NCBI RefSeq assembly: GCF_050436995.1
Contig: NC_134767.1
Span: 8,308,001 to 8,372,000 of the forward strand
Direction of reading: 5' to 3'
Length of the DNA: 64,000 nucleotides
From: Anticarsia gemmatalis
Lineage: Eukaryota; Arthropoda; Insecta; Lepidoptera; Erebidae
The translations under genes and the position numbers were made by a program. Shown here piece after piece: positions 24,601 to 39,600 of this stretch; position 1 is the stretch's first letter, and the number at the start of each line of letters is the position of its first letter. A model generated the notes under the pieces. The model did not search any database. It saw only the letters and a program-made list of their open reading frames with translations, and was not told the DNA's origin.

Positions 24601-27600
24601 AAAGTATTCTACAGCTCTCTTCTAAGGCTCTACCTTCTTAACCGGCCTTAAATCAATTACCTGTCATTTTGACTACTAAAAACGTCATTTTGACCTAAGT
24701 CAATCATCAAATGATTTACGGAAACAAGTTTAACCAGACTTGAAACGATTGTATTTTGGACATCAATCAAATAAACAAACAGAAAAGTTCTTTAGCTTTA
24801 GTATATTACTATAAATATGGGTTTGTAATAACAAAATTGCAAATACTTTGAAATCCCTTCTGTTTTATTTCTTTAATACTATCAATCAACGCATCACTTT
24901 ATCCCTTAGCAAATATAATTCTATGAAGTTCCCAGTTAAACAATAATATTTATATTACTAGCTATAAAATATAGTTTTCTTTGAAGTGGAAATCATACAA
25001 TTTATAAGATGATGTTACACTGTTACGCAAAATCTTATATACGCTTAGTTTTTGTCCGTGGATAGTTGCAGGAGATATTTTACTAATTATTATGTTTATG
25101 TCGGGACTTAAACAATGACTTGTCCACGCACGATAACGAAAAAATCTGTAGATTACAGAGTACGTACGTATTTCGTAAAATATTGAAGGTTTAAGACCTT
25201 ACTCTATTTCATTTTGACACGTAGTATACAGCATCGGATGAGCATGCATTACATTCTTGTACCATATATTTCGACCATCATTTTGAAACAGATAGAATTG
25301 TGACAAGATTTCAACAAATATTCATTTTTCATCGACTGTAGCTCAGTGCTTCAGCCGTGAAAACGTAACAGACAGACAGACAAACATATAGAGACTTTCG
25401 TTATATGAATACAATTAATCTTCTCATACAACGTTCCCGTTGTGCAATTTGAAATACATACATGTTGTAACGAACTAGAAGTTTTCATAAACACACACTG
25501 ACGTCATCAATTTGTTTGAGCGTTGTAATATATTTTGTATTCAATCTGTAATGAGCACATTACCATATTTATTTATGGTTTGATTGTTTTAAAGTAAATA
25601 TTCTGCAATGGCTGAGAGCTTCGTAAAAGAAAATGTTGTTTTTTCAATTCATTGTTTTGTGATATTTTTTGTATAACATGCGTCTCTGACTAGGTCGGTA
25701 GTGTACTGTTGATTACGAAGTCTCAAGTTCGATTCCTCGGTCGGGAAAAGTTCTATATTCATACATTATATACATGATATGTAGTTATTCCCAAAGGTGT
25801 GGTCAGAGATGTAACACACCCACGTTTAGCCATTTCTTTGTTAATCGCATATAAAGGGCGAGTCTATTGTCATTTACCGAACACGTTACCAAATTCCGGA
25901 CTACAAATGAGAGATAATCTAATATAAACAAAAATCTGAGATCAATAGAAAAGAAAGTAATAAAAAAATTACCCGACTCAGGAGTCGAACCCAAAACCTC
26001 GTGTACAATACACTACTAACCGCGCAACAGAAGCATTTAAATCAATATGGATAACATTTTGAGAAGTACAACACAAGGAAAGACATAGTTATATTTTCAA
26101 AAGAAATGCAACCCAAGCTGCGTGTTTAAAGTTACAAAATGTGCAGTTACAAAATATTTTCCAAACAATCTTCCTCTTAATATATCAATCGGCATCAGTT
26201 TGAGCGATAGCACTATGTAAATATAAACCCGTCTGTCTGTACGTTTATTTTAGTCTGAACATTGCGATTGGAGCTGAGATTCAACAGATTAGACGCTATA
26301 GAACTGTTGTTACTACGTTGTGTTGAAATTTGTTACAGTATGAAATTTTTGTTGTGTAAGTCTGTTTAAAAATGTGAAGTATATTTTTTTCTAGTATGAG
26401 TTTGTTGGTGTGTTGTTAGTCTGTTTAAAGGTAATAAAATATGTGTTTTAAGTAGGTATGTTGTTTGTTAACCAGTTTTAATTTGAAAGAAGACTACAGA
26501 TTTATTTTAGGCAGTAGGTATAGAAGTAAAAAAAATATTGAAAGATGTTGTTTTTCGTAGTCTCACCAATGCAATGGTGCTCTTAAACTGGCTTTTTAGC
26601 AAAAACCACAAAATCTTTGTTAAGATCGAAATTGCTATTATTCAATTTATCGTATTGATTTTTAGAGGGCGTGATTTTCTTTTCCAAAAACCTGACACAG
26701 TAAATTTAGCATGAGTCTAGTTTAATTGCTAAATCAAACTCAATATAGTATTTTTTTAAATAACACAAATATTGAGGCATATAAGTAAGAATCCTTTTCT
26801 CTTTCTGTCTATAGGCAATCACCATCTTTAAATTCTTATTTAAAGACGATTCTAATAAAACAAAAGAATTACAAAAAACATTGTTCCTCAGACACAAAAA
26901 GAACCGGCTTCTCTTAAAACAAAGGCAAAACCACGATTCGCTGAAAGAGAAGATATTAAACAGATATTGTGTAAAGCAAATAAACTGAAAATCATCCCAT
27001 TTGTAATACCAGTCAACATTACAATGAAAAATGTTGAACACTCGGATTTGTTAAGGAGCTTGCAGAATACGTCTAAAAAGTTTTAATGATATCCTTAGAA
27101 ACTTAACAAAAAAATTGAAAAAATTGATGAAATTACTTTACAAAAACCTCCTGCAATCGCATGAATAAAAAGATGTATTATTAATGATTACTTACTATTA
27201 CTTTTTGTTTTTACTCTAATAGAGACAAAAACATGAAAAGAAAAATTGTACTACGAAAATCATTTATTTCATCTGAATATTTCACCTATGACTGGTCTGC
27301 AAAGTGCGAGTCTTCGGGGCAAAGAAAATGTAAGAACTCCGGTATAATTTTGCTTCCTAACGTTTCAACCAAATTTCATTGCAGCAGTATATCACGCATT
27401 TCACTCAAAATAACTTAAACATTTGAAGAACTTTACAACCACAAACCCACGAAAATACAATCTTAAATAAGCCCATCAACAACCTCACCTTACAATGAAT
27501 CACCACCAATTTTTGATTAATTCACCGCTCTAAGCTCCTGTCATAATCTTATACGCAAAGCAACTGCGCCAGTTGCATCGCCTCCGACAGTGTGTACACG

Positions 27601-30600
27601 ACGCAACGTTAACTAATGATGTCGGCTGCAATATCTCTGACTTACAATCTGACTGGAGAACATGATGTTTTGTAATCCATCGTTTAGTTAAGGAGATGTA
27701 CTCTAGTTTGAGCTTTTGAGGTTTTACTTTCGTTTTTTTATTCGATTTTTTACAGACTTTTTTATTTTTCTAACCTCTTTAAATTTACAATCGACTATCG
27801 TTAACCGATTAAGTATTGCAAAATTTTGTAAGAAGTATCAGCTCGGCGTCCCTGACGTATTACACTAGAATGTTTATATTTATAATTATTAGTGTCAAAT
27901 ACAAGTTGTTCTTTGGTATCGAGTGCAGAAAATAGCACATCAGATTCCCTTAACACAAAAATCATTCTTCTACTATATTAAAAAAGGTACCTATATGAAA
28001 TCAAAAATAAGATTTTTAAATTTGTCTCTTTTTAAATCACAAGCTTTAGCTCGTGAATACTCTTTTCCTAAGAGAAAATAATTACTTCCTTACTTACTGA
28101 AATTTAACTTAACTACATGCGAAGTTAATGCGTACAGACATACCAAACGAACACCCAGACAAACTTTCGCACTTAACGCCATCAAAATCCAATATATTAG
28201 CTATAAATAGCGCGAAATCTGCCATTTGAGGAACAAAACGACGAGTCGCATGCCTCTCGGACAGATGAACGATATATCACTTGATTTTATTTACTCATTG
28301 TCTTAGGAACTCTTACACATTTAGATTTAGTCTCCTTGTACAGTTGGAACCAAAAATATGTATACAATTTCACATTTTCAAAACTTTTTTACTAACCAAA
28401 AAAATTTTTGTAATGTCACATTTTCAAAACCTCTCTAGTACGAAATTTTTAATACTGTCTAAACATTGTCATGTGCAATTAACAACTTTAAACTATGTAC
28501 AGTCAGGAACAAAAAAGTTTTATTTTATTTTATTACTAAATGTGAATATTAATAAATAAATACTTTAGCAATAAAAAATTAAATCGCTGCATCCGTTAGG
28601 GAGTTATGATGCCACGGACAGACAGACATATCAAACCTATAACACCACTCTTTTTGCGTCGCGGGTTAAAAAGAATCAAAAATATGTATACATAGACACT
28701 ATTTCAAAACCTTTCTATTATCTTTAACCTAAACAAAATCAGGAATCTGACTTGTTTTTCCGTAAAAAAATGTGCATGCAAATAGCGTTTCAGAAGATTA
28801 AGTATGTTCAGCAACTTTTGTCTTTTGTCAAAAATGTGTATGCATCGAAATATATTCAAAGGTAATTTTATCAATGGAAATACTGAAATTACTAGTGTAT
28901 ACTCAAAAGTAATAATGAAACTGATATTTTCATACAAAAAAGTATGATTGAAAATATGTATGACTTTGTACACATATTTTTGCCACTGACTGTCCTTATT
29001 GATTTACGCAGAACGATGTTGTTCATAAAGATTTATGGGTATTTTGCGAAAAATTCTGGATTATGTCTTTTTTTGGGATTTGTTTGTTTTTGAGTGTATA
29101 TTAAATGTTTGTTAAATTTTTCAGGAATGTCTGTCCTGTTTTATTGAATTATATTTTTAGTACAATGTTATTTTTGGGGCAAAATATAAGTATTACTTAA
29201 TTCAGTTTTTTTACATTACTCTGACAGTTTTAAACTACTTGGCAGTAGTTGTTCATAAAATCAGCCAAATATCGTCTTTTTGTTATGCTATTAAATAAAT
29301 CTCTTTAGAAAAACGTAATAAATACACAAAAAATGTTGTCTAAATCATATAACGCTTTCGTCCTGGGCGAAAATCGAACCCACGACTTCCATACCAAACC
29401 ACTTATCCACCATTCATTACCAACTGCCAACTCAACATACATACAAATAAACACCAGATTGATATAAAATGAATAGGAAATAGCTTCAACGAACAACCGG
29501 TGAGAAAGTAGACTAGTTTACGTTCTAGACATGGAGACTCAGTCTGAGTGACGTTACAGTACTACTTCACGCCACCCACTGAGGTAAAACTACTTTTATC
29601 GTAATTGGACGGCTTTAGGGTATGGACACACAGTCGAAAATGCAGTTTGTAATAAAACTAGCTGACCCGCGCAACTTCGCTTGGGTCACATTAGAGAAAA
29701 TGGGTGAAATTCTTCCCCCGTTTTGGTAAAAATTTTTACTGGTGATGATGTGATGATATATAGCCTATAGCCTTCCTTGATAAATGGGCTATCTAACACT
29801 GAAAGAATTTCAATTTTCAATCAAATCGGACCAGTAGTTTCTGAGAGTAGCGCTTTCAAACAAACAAACAAACTCTTCAGCTTTATAATATTAGTGTAGA
29901 TGTTTGAAATGCCAATTTATTTGTTATTTGTTTGTCGGCTTAACATTTATTTAAAGTACTGTTAAAAAGTCCCCAGCCCGCACTTGGCTAGTGTGGTGGA
30001 CTCAAGGGCTTACCTCTCTCGTTCGGGAGAAGACCCTTGCCCAGGAGTGGGACAAAAATGAGTAATAAAGAAGTTTTAAACTAACGCGCAAGTCCCTTTG
30101 AGAGGGTTTCTTTCTGATAAAAAAATGTTTGTTCGACTTCTAGCCAAAACTAAATTATTGCCTCGGCTTGAAATAACATGCTTTGTGTTTCTAATTACAA
30201 TTTTACATTGTCTTTAGTTTTTTGTCAAGAAAACAAAGTTGGTCTAGTCATTTTTGCATAAAACGGGAACAAACATACAATCTCACATTTTCTTTTTTCA
30301 AAAAATAATAATATTTTATAGGACGTGTACTTGAAAGGAAATCGATTAACGCACGTAAAAAATCTCTATCATAAATATTTTAATACCAGAAGTATGGCAG
30401 CCATTTTGGTATGCATCAAGCTTTACACAAACCGCTTCAGGGTGATGAATTTAATTCAATTATCGATAATAAACAACAATTTGTAGTAATTTCGAGGCAC
30501 TCTTTATAATAAATTGAAAGCGGGATCATATTTTAAATTTATTGTTTGTATGAAAAGCATTAACTTTGTAGTTATGCCCAAAAAAGGTATTTTAAAAGCT

Positions 30601-33600
30601 TAATTCAACTTATTACGATGATGTTTTAAAATGTTCAACATATTTTAAGACTTGGTGTTTTCTTTTCATATTTTTATGTTCATCCTATACTTTGTTATAC
30701 TGTTTCTGTGCATTCTAATGGATAAGCCTCAGATAGTTTAACCAATAGGTAAATCTTCACTCAAAGTTCTCGAAGCTTAAGAGTGTTACTACAAATTTTA
30801 TTGTTAACCTTTCAAAAACAGACTTACTACAATCCTTTAACTTGATTATCCAATAGACATCAATACACCAAATATCTCAATACATAAATACATTCAAAAC
30901 CTTGCTTACCCATCCTAAACCAGACCTGACTAAAATCCCTTAACTTTCCTATCCTTCTACATACAAAATAATCTTTATGATACACTTAAGTCTAAAATGA
31001 CAACATTGACAACATTAAACCAACAATAGCCAATATTTTAAAATAAATTGAATAGTGAACTATAATCACAAACTCTGCCCACGTTACTTAGAGTAAGCGG
31101 CGTGATAGTAAAGTTTCACTTAAGAAAGTTGTTAACGTATAGAAACATAGATACTGTAGTTTATAGGGAAATAACGTGGTTGTAAAAGCATGTAAACTTT
31201 TAACATGCAAACATGTTTTTCCTTCAGTAGCGTCAAAACGGCTGAGCTGATTTTGATGAAATTTGACATTGTTATAGATTGTTTTAAAGAGAATAGGCAC
31301 ATTTCTCCATAGATGAAGATGCAGACCACTAGGAACTGATATTTTTACAAATATGAAAGTCTGTCTATTTATATACCTATTTTTAACAACTAAAAGACTG
31401 AACGTATTGAAAATATTTTTCGAATTTTTGTGATTGTTCTATATTCATGCAAAAACTGAACTAATAGTTGAAACAATGTAGGAAAAAGTGTATAAACCAG
31501 TAAAAACCAACAGTGTCAACTATTAGAGAATACGACTACCTGAGAGTCGAACCCAAACCACTATAATCGTTGTTTATACCCGTTACGTCTGTACTACGTC
31601 AAAGTCTCGCAAAATAATAACATCTTGCATAATTTTAGTTTATATTTGTAAATATTTTGATGTAACAATATTTCAGTTAGCAAATGCGGTAACAAGAACT
31701 AAAATCATATAAATTGCTAACTATTTCCCGTGACTTCGACCGACAGAAAAGATTTCCCTGTAAAAATGCTTCCTATATCTTTATGTTAGTTATAAAAGTT
31801 TCAAGAAGTATATCCATTTAGTCGCCCGTCGTAGCTCAGTGGATAAGGTGGCCACCACACCACTACCAGTTGGTCGGGAGGTCGTGGGTTCGATTCCCAA
31901 AATAAATAATTATTTAGTGTCATGTGTCTTATAGGAAAGATTTTCTTTAATTGGTTATTTGCAATTGTTATCATATACTTGCTGTAATTTTATCCAGCAG
32001 GTAGGTTAACCTTAGCACTAAAATGACTAAGCATTTACTACACCTAAAATACTACATCACGGAATCGAAGCCGGACCTTCAATAAATAATGTACAGCAAA
32101 CAAATCAAGACAAGCTATCGGTTGTTTAACTATAAATCAACAGAATCAGCGAGTGCTGCCGCGTGATAAAATTATAGTCATAAATTATAATAGTAGTTTA
32201 TTTATTATAAATAGTTTGACTGCCTCTGTAGCGCAGTCGGTAGCATATCCGACTACTAATCATGAAGCCTTCGATTCGATTCCCGAATTGGACTTTGAAG
32301 TAGATTATTTCTCAATAGTAGCCTAGAGTTTGATAACGTGCCCGGTATATGGCAATAGGCTTGCCACCTATGACATGGAACTAACATTGGTAATGGTGAA
32401 CGTGGGTGTATTTCATACCCTTCGAGTTTAACCGACTTGGACAGACTTAACTGGACGTCCACGGGAGAGGCCTTTGCTCAGCAGTGGGACACGGAATATC
32501 TGCCACCTATATCCTAGATTCCTATAACCGCACTATTGCCCAAATTTCCCCTCCATTTTCCAGTTAAACGTAAGATTCCCAAGATGAGTTGTAAAAACGT
32601 TAGCCAAATTCCATAGCAGAATGTTTTTAAGGCCAAAAGAAAAAGGGAAAATGGAATAAGGATAAAACAAAGAGAATATTAGTAGCATTTAAAGTAGGAA
32701 GCTAAGTTTCCTTTAAAGAATATTAACTTCGTGTCTCTATATTTACTTGTCATACAGGATGTACTCAAGATTGATATCTATAAGGATTAATACTATTTGC
32801 ACTGATCATTGATAACCTAATATTGGAGTTTGTTCTGATAAGAGACTGTAATGATAGATAATTATAGAACGTGTTTCCTTCGTCTATAGTATACGACTGT
32901 TGATCACGAGGATTCAGGTTCAATTCCCGGTTTAATTAACTGCTATTGGTCTATTCTAATTATATTAGAATACTTCTGAATAGTAGTTCGGACTTTAGTA
33001 TATAGCTTGCCTTGTTTTACATGGGACTACCATTGGTAAAACGTTTTTTTGGTGTTTTAAACGTCTCTGCCTATCAGTCCACTGGGTATAGCAGGCGCGA
33101 TATGTGAGTAACATAATAAACTAGCCGCCCGACCCAGGTTATTACAGTTATTTTACAAAAAAACATCGTTTACAACTTTAATACATTAGCCTTTCTTTTT
33201 AATCACCTTATCTTTTAGAAAAAAACCTCATCCGTAGTTTTAAAGATCTAAGCATACATACAGACAGACACAGGGACAGACACTCAAAGAGACTTTACTC
33301 TATACAAAGTAGTGATGACGAAACGTGGATGTACATCTTTTACCTCTGCCTACACTTTAGGGCATAACCGGCGTAATGTTATGCATGCATGTAAGCCATA
33401 ATCCGTAACTAGCTAGTTATCAATATATTTTGCATGACACGGAAATCGAATTCATAATCAGCCAATAACTTTAGACCACCCAACCACTTAAGATTACTCA
33501 CAAAACATAATATTGTAATATATAAGCATCATTATATAAATTACTAACACTATTTCCCTCACGAAGTAGCTATTAGTTTAATCATTATCGATCTAGCTCG

Positions 33601-36600
33601 CAGGATGTATTGCTAAACATATAATGATGGTTTTATGGTGTCTTTAATGATGGTAAACGGTAGCCATGATTGGTAAAGATGATGATAGAAAAACTGCATT
33701 TTAAGGACGTGTTTAGCAAATGTTGTGTCGATTGCCAATTGCCCGGTTTCTGAAGCGCATTTAGCGGAAGTTGATCTATTGGAACGGTCATTTTTATATG
33801 TGCTTAAACGCTGTTGAATAGATAAACTACCGCTAAATGTACCTCACTGTAGTCTTTAGAACCTCGGGTTCGATTCCGGGTAAACAAGAGCCATTGAAGT
33901 ATTTGTATAATTTTTAATAATTATTGATTTCACCTGAAGTTCGGAAAAACGCCCGGTAAATAGCAAGAGGCTCGCCCCATATAATATGAGATTAATATTG
34001 TACACTAGCTGACCCCGTAACTTCGTATTGCCTAACTGCCGATTTTTAATAAATAAATAATTCAAAAATGATTTTTTCCTCCGTAGCATCATCCCCGTTC
34101 TTTAATCTTTATATATATATCATTCTTCTGTAAGTGTGTATGTCACTGAACTTCTCTTAAACGACTGGACCGATTTTGATGAAATTTTTTGTGTGTGTTC
34201 AAGGGGATCTGAGAATGGTTTAGATTCACAATTTTGTCCGCTGGACAATGTTTTTTTATTTAATTTTTATGGCAAAACAACGTTTGCCGGGTCAGCAAAT
34301 AGGGATTCATTTTTACATATTGTACATTTTTAAACGTGGATGTACTTCATAAATATCTGGATACATTCTTGATATACTTCGTACGACTGTTATAAATACA
34401 TAGTTTATCCAACAATCGCGACTGACTCCTAGATTAATAGTAGTAATTTCAAATCAAAACAAACAATTATTTACAAGACACAGTACCGTGTAACACAAGT
34501 TGCTCAACGGTTATTAGACCAGTCCTTTTATGGCGAACAAGGCGCTAAAGGGCCCGAGCCTTGGGCCCAAAACGTCATAGATATCGACTCTTTGACGTAC
34601 GCTGTTGCATTTGCATTTAAGCTTGCGAAATTGTGTTTTTGAAAATGTTATAACGAAATGTAGAGGTAGAAATAGTTAGGTTATACCTATGGTTCTTAAA
34701 AGATTACCCGGTTTACTTTGTGCACTTTGTTAATTAAGGAAATCACATTTATTGGGTTTAATAATATGTATGTGTTTAATGTTTGGGGCCCAAACTTTGG
34801 GCTAATGCTTATTGAGGTTGTATTTAATTTCTTAGTTAGATAATTAAATCTAAGGTATCAAAAAGTGTTAATTATTCTTCAGCAAATATAACATCTAAAA
34901 AAACAGATCAGATTTAGAGTTTGAGGATAATTATTTTCTTTGATATTACAATACTTTCATCCATTCGTGGACTAAGTTTGATGTATTTCATAAATTATGT
35001 AGTTAAAACAACTAAAGATAAACAAATCTGACTGAAATTACACCTGACAAAATGTAAAATAGTTTCAATATCATATCGAAATCAACACAATCATTTACCT
35101 CAATCTCAATAACTATAATAAACCCTTAATAAATATTCAAATAATCAAATTGATTTGAAACAATGAATAAGAAATGAATGTGTTTAATTATCTCAAGTAA
35201 TATTTATGTCAACAACGTTTATTCAGTTGTTGTTAATTGAAAACCTGGTCCCTTGTCGCTGCTAATAAACCTGTCATGTTTTAATTATTGAGTTATTTTG
35301 CATTGGCAGATATGCTGAGATTAGTACTTTGTAGGGTGGAAATGAATCCATAGAAAGAAGGAATATATTAATAATAAATATAACCCATTAATATTCCAGT
35401 GCTGGACAAGGGTTTTTGCCAGAATGAGGATGTGGTTAAGCTGGCTGGCCACGCTGGCCAAGTGCGGGTGTAGGATTTTTGGAATGAAAACTTCTTAAAC
35501 ATTAAGAAATTTTCTATATGTATAGCTTTTCCCCGCGGTGAGATGTATCGGGGTAAAGATCCTATGTGATAATCCAGACTATAAACTTTAGTGAGCAAAA
35601 TATAATTGAAATCTGTTTAGTAGTTTTGTAGTGAAGGAGTAACAAATAATCATCAATTGTTATTATTAACGTTCGCGTTTATAATGTTAATAAGATATGT
35701 TTTCCTAATAATATAACATGTAGAATACTGGTATTCAGCTGTAACCCGTGACACTGGAAGCCAACTCCAACATAGTTGGAAGAAAGGCTTAACTGATGAT
35801 GATGCATGCATATGTACGTTTATCAATAATTTCCCTAGTTAAGATTGGAACCCATTACAACAGCACGACGGTAACTGAGACGAGGTGACCACATTAACCA
35901 CTTAACTATGTATCCATACCATCGGATCTCCTATCAATCTTCACAATTATTTACCATCAAAACAACTACAATTATTGTTATTATAAACACCGTATAATAA
36001 TGGACGTGATAGATTGTACTGATCCAACCCTATTATTTACTGTACCGTTAGTCCATGCTTGAAAATATTTAGGACAGTCAATGAAGATTTTTTTGTTTAA
36101 AACTTTTTATATTGCTTAAGATTAAAAATAATAATTTTGAGTTATTTCCAAAGTTATCGTCTTTAAATACAGTTTAATGCTACGCCAAACTTTTTTCTGG
36201 TTAAGATAGTTTTAAATTGGTATTTGACATGTAAAGAGCAATAATATACATATATTTTTATGAATATTTAAGGAACTTTAATAGTTAATTTGTCAGTTAA
36301 TAAATTGTCTACCAGTTTGAGTAATAGAGCCAGTTAGAAGAACCGACAAGAAACTTTTTACCACAAGTTTTGAGAAATAACATATAATACGCAAAATGGG
36401 GAACAACCCATACACATTCTCAAACTTTTGTTAAGGGAAAATCATGGTGTTTTCATCTACATACAAAACATACGTCTACAACACGTGAAATCTCACGTTT
36501 CGTTTAAACTAAACACAGTATTCTTTCATTACAAATCTTTAAAAATAAACGTTTCGCGAAACTTTTAAGCTTTTTATATAGAATTACCTCATTTAATGAA

Positions 36601-39600
36601 CGAACTGTTAAAACATTGAGCAGTGGTTTAGTAAAAACTACAGTTTGTTTGCCGACCGTACGCGAGTTATCGTTATTTGGGAGTTAGGGACGGGACGTGT
36701 GTAGTTGTCGATAGTAGTTTTTTCGATTGAAAAAACTACTATCGATACCATAATACCTAATATTAAAATTTTCTGAAAATTTATATTTGAAGTTTCTTTT
36801 TACTTGAACAGAGTCATGTATTGTCAGGTATGGCAAACTAAGTAATTGGGGTGGCTTTGCTGCGTTTGTAAATTTGAAAAACGCTAGATTGTTTTCATAT
36901 CTAAACCGCTGAAACAACTATTTGTGGATCGCACAAATATTTCTTCCGTGTGGAAATCGAACCCACAACCTTCCGTCACACTGGTAGGCTGCTGTCACGC
37001 TGCGTGGCGACCATCTTAACCACCGCTCCACGGAGGCCGTCAAAGATTATTAATTTAATAACGGGGTAATAATGTTATTTTCTATAAAATATACGAAGAC
37101 TCTATTTTATCAGACTGATCTATAATTAATAGTTTTCATGGTCAGTACAGGATATAAAGATTAATTAATTGATAATTTCTTAAGACACTGTACCGCTACT
37201 TTGAAAACTAGCTTCTTACCGCGACTTTGTCCGCATGAAACGATTTCTGGAAGTATCCTATATATACGGTAATCCAAGTTCTAAGCTAGCAGTGTACCAA
37301 AAAGCATTAAAATGCGCCAACTAGTTGTTTTCGCGAAGTTGTAACAAACAAACAAACATATATACATACATACATACATACACAAATCCACACTTACAAA
37401 CATATATATATATTCACAGCGCAGATGTTATCGGTCGATGTAAATTATTACCATGACAACGCTATATTTATGTTTAGTCACATGCAGAACTGTATAGAAA
37501 ATTGATATAAGACATCCTGAAAGATAGCGTTTTTTTTAATAGTTCTTGAAAAAAGTTACAGTTCAACTACATGACATTTTACTTCAGGGAATAATCAAGA
37601 TTTACTAAAATTTTACAAGGGCTCAAACGCTCCCCATTGCATAAGTTTTTAATTACAGCTAAAATTTCCTCTATGCATGTATTTTTTTATTGACTTACTT
37701 TTTTTTGCTATTCTTTACTTACTGTTATAAATAGTAAAAAGCTGTTTAAATTTAAACCTAAAAGGCGCATTTAAATACAGCATTCCAGTTAAAAGTAAGT
37801 ATACAAAAATACATAAAATCCAATTCAATAGCTCATTTTACAAATCGATATCAAAAAATTACCTATCAATTTTATTCCCTTCCCTATTTCGTACAGTGTA
37901 CATTAACCGACTATTTTAAATATGAGGTGAAGACAAGGTAATTGTTAGGTGAAGTTTGCTCTGTGTTTTCGCACGGTGTGATTTAGTGCGAGCTCTGATT
38001 TATACGCTCAACTGTTTTGAGAGTGTCTTGTTATACGTTAGGCTGTGTGCGTATTTGAGACTTGAGTGAAAGAGATTTTTGTAGAATTATGTTCTCATAA
38101 AAATTACAATTAGAAATTAATTATTTACAATTATCATTCCAGAGTTTGGTATATGGCAATAGGCTCGCCCCCTATTACATGGGACTAACTTGCAAATTCG
38201 CGAATTGTAGGTGGATCTACATATTAGGTCGGGGAAAAAGTCTTTTCGCATTACAGTATGTATGAACTTGTAATAAAATACAAAAAAAACTGTTTCCCGA
38301 CCTAATATATATCATACTTCTGCTTACACCTTAGCCTATGACAGAAATGAAAAAAAAATCTCGCTTTTTATATCCGATTGTCAAAATATTTGTTATTTCA
38401 ATGCAACAAGAAGCGAACCCATTGGGAACTAGATTGGCATTCTAAATGTTAAACTCTAGATACTCGGGTGTCTGTCTGTCACATTACAGTAACGAAATTG
38501 CTAAAACGAATCAAGTTTGGGTTTTAAAATTAAATGTCTTAGGTATTCGAAATATGCACAATTCTGTTTCAGACCTTATACTCATGTATCATATTAATAT
38601 GTTTGTATGTATGTATGTGCAAGAGTTTATTGTACGACTGTGTGAATGGGAGGTTGTTGACTTGAAATATTATATCATCGGATTATGATGATCAATCGCT
38701 GTTTGAGATTGCATGTGAAATGTTCTCGTAATATTTTGTATGTTTGTAGTTTGTATGTACTGCTTTATAGACTGTTTAAGTAAGTGTTATTGATATTTTA
38801 CGATATAAAAATGAATGAACTATGTTTTGATGTTTTTGTATTGTCTTCAGTTAATTTCAGCTTAAAATTCTTAAAAATGTCCCAATTAAAAGGGTTTAGG
38901 TTGATTTTTCTAAACTAGACTCACGATTAATGGCATGCAGTCAAAGTTAGTTTTCTAATTCTGCCTTCTTCTATTCTAGTTAAAATATAACAATGATCTC
39001 TCTCCAACCGATTGTGGTGGCTTTGGTGACCAGTTCGACCCCTAATCGATACTGATGTACCCAGGGATGGCTAATATTGCCAAATTAACAATCGAAAACG
39101 TAGCCAATAGACATGCAGGCAGACAGACAGAGAGAGACATACAGAGAGACATACAGAGAAACAGACAGAGAAACAGACAGACAGACAGAGAGACAGACAG
39201 ACAGACATCACTTGCATACAAACTCGATAATACAATTATAATCCGGAAAATTCGGGACCACTTCAATAAATTAATAGAAGATAAATGACTAAGTTGCAAA
39301 TATCTAAGAAAAGCCGGATAACATCAAGTTACATAGAACAGAAGCCGGGCAGCTGAGTCAATGCGTGTGGTTAGTATTACGTGACTCATTACGAGTTATC
39401 GATTAATTAGCATCGATATTCTTGACTGTATTAATAGTTTGTTAACGGTTCTTGGCTGCAAGCGTTTAAAAATTAGATCATCATTTTCACGGGATTAACT
39501 GCAGCCTATGTATTTTAATATATTGTAGGCTTCTATGTACAGAAAGGATTTTGGTATCGCCTGGAATTTAATTAAATAATTAACCCGATTTCACCTGTAA

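Noticed and set aside
31821..31900. Possible tRNA gene with good A and B boxes
   Set aside because: The acceptor stem does not close and the sequence matches the SINE-B head.
39042..39299. Cys/Leu/Ser-rich and Arg/Gln/Thr-rich peptides on opposite strands
   Set aside because: Both are translations of the GACA/GAGA microsatellite.
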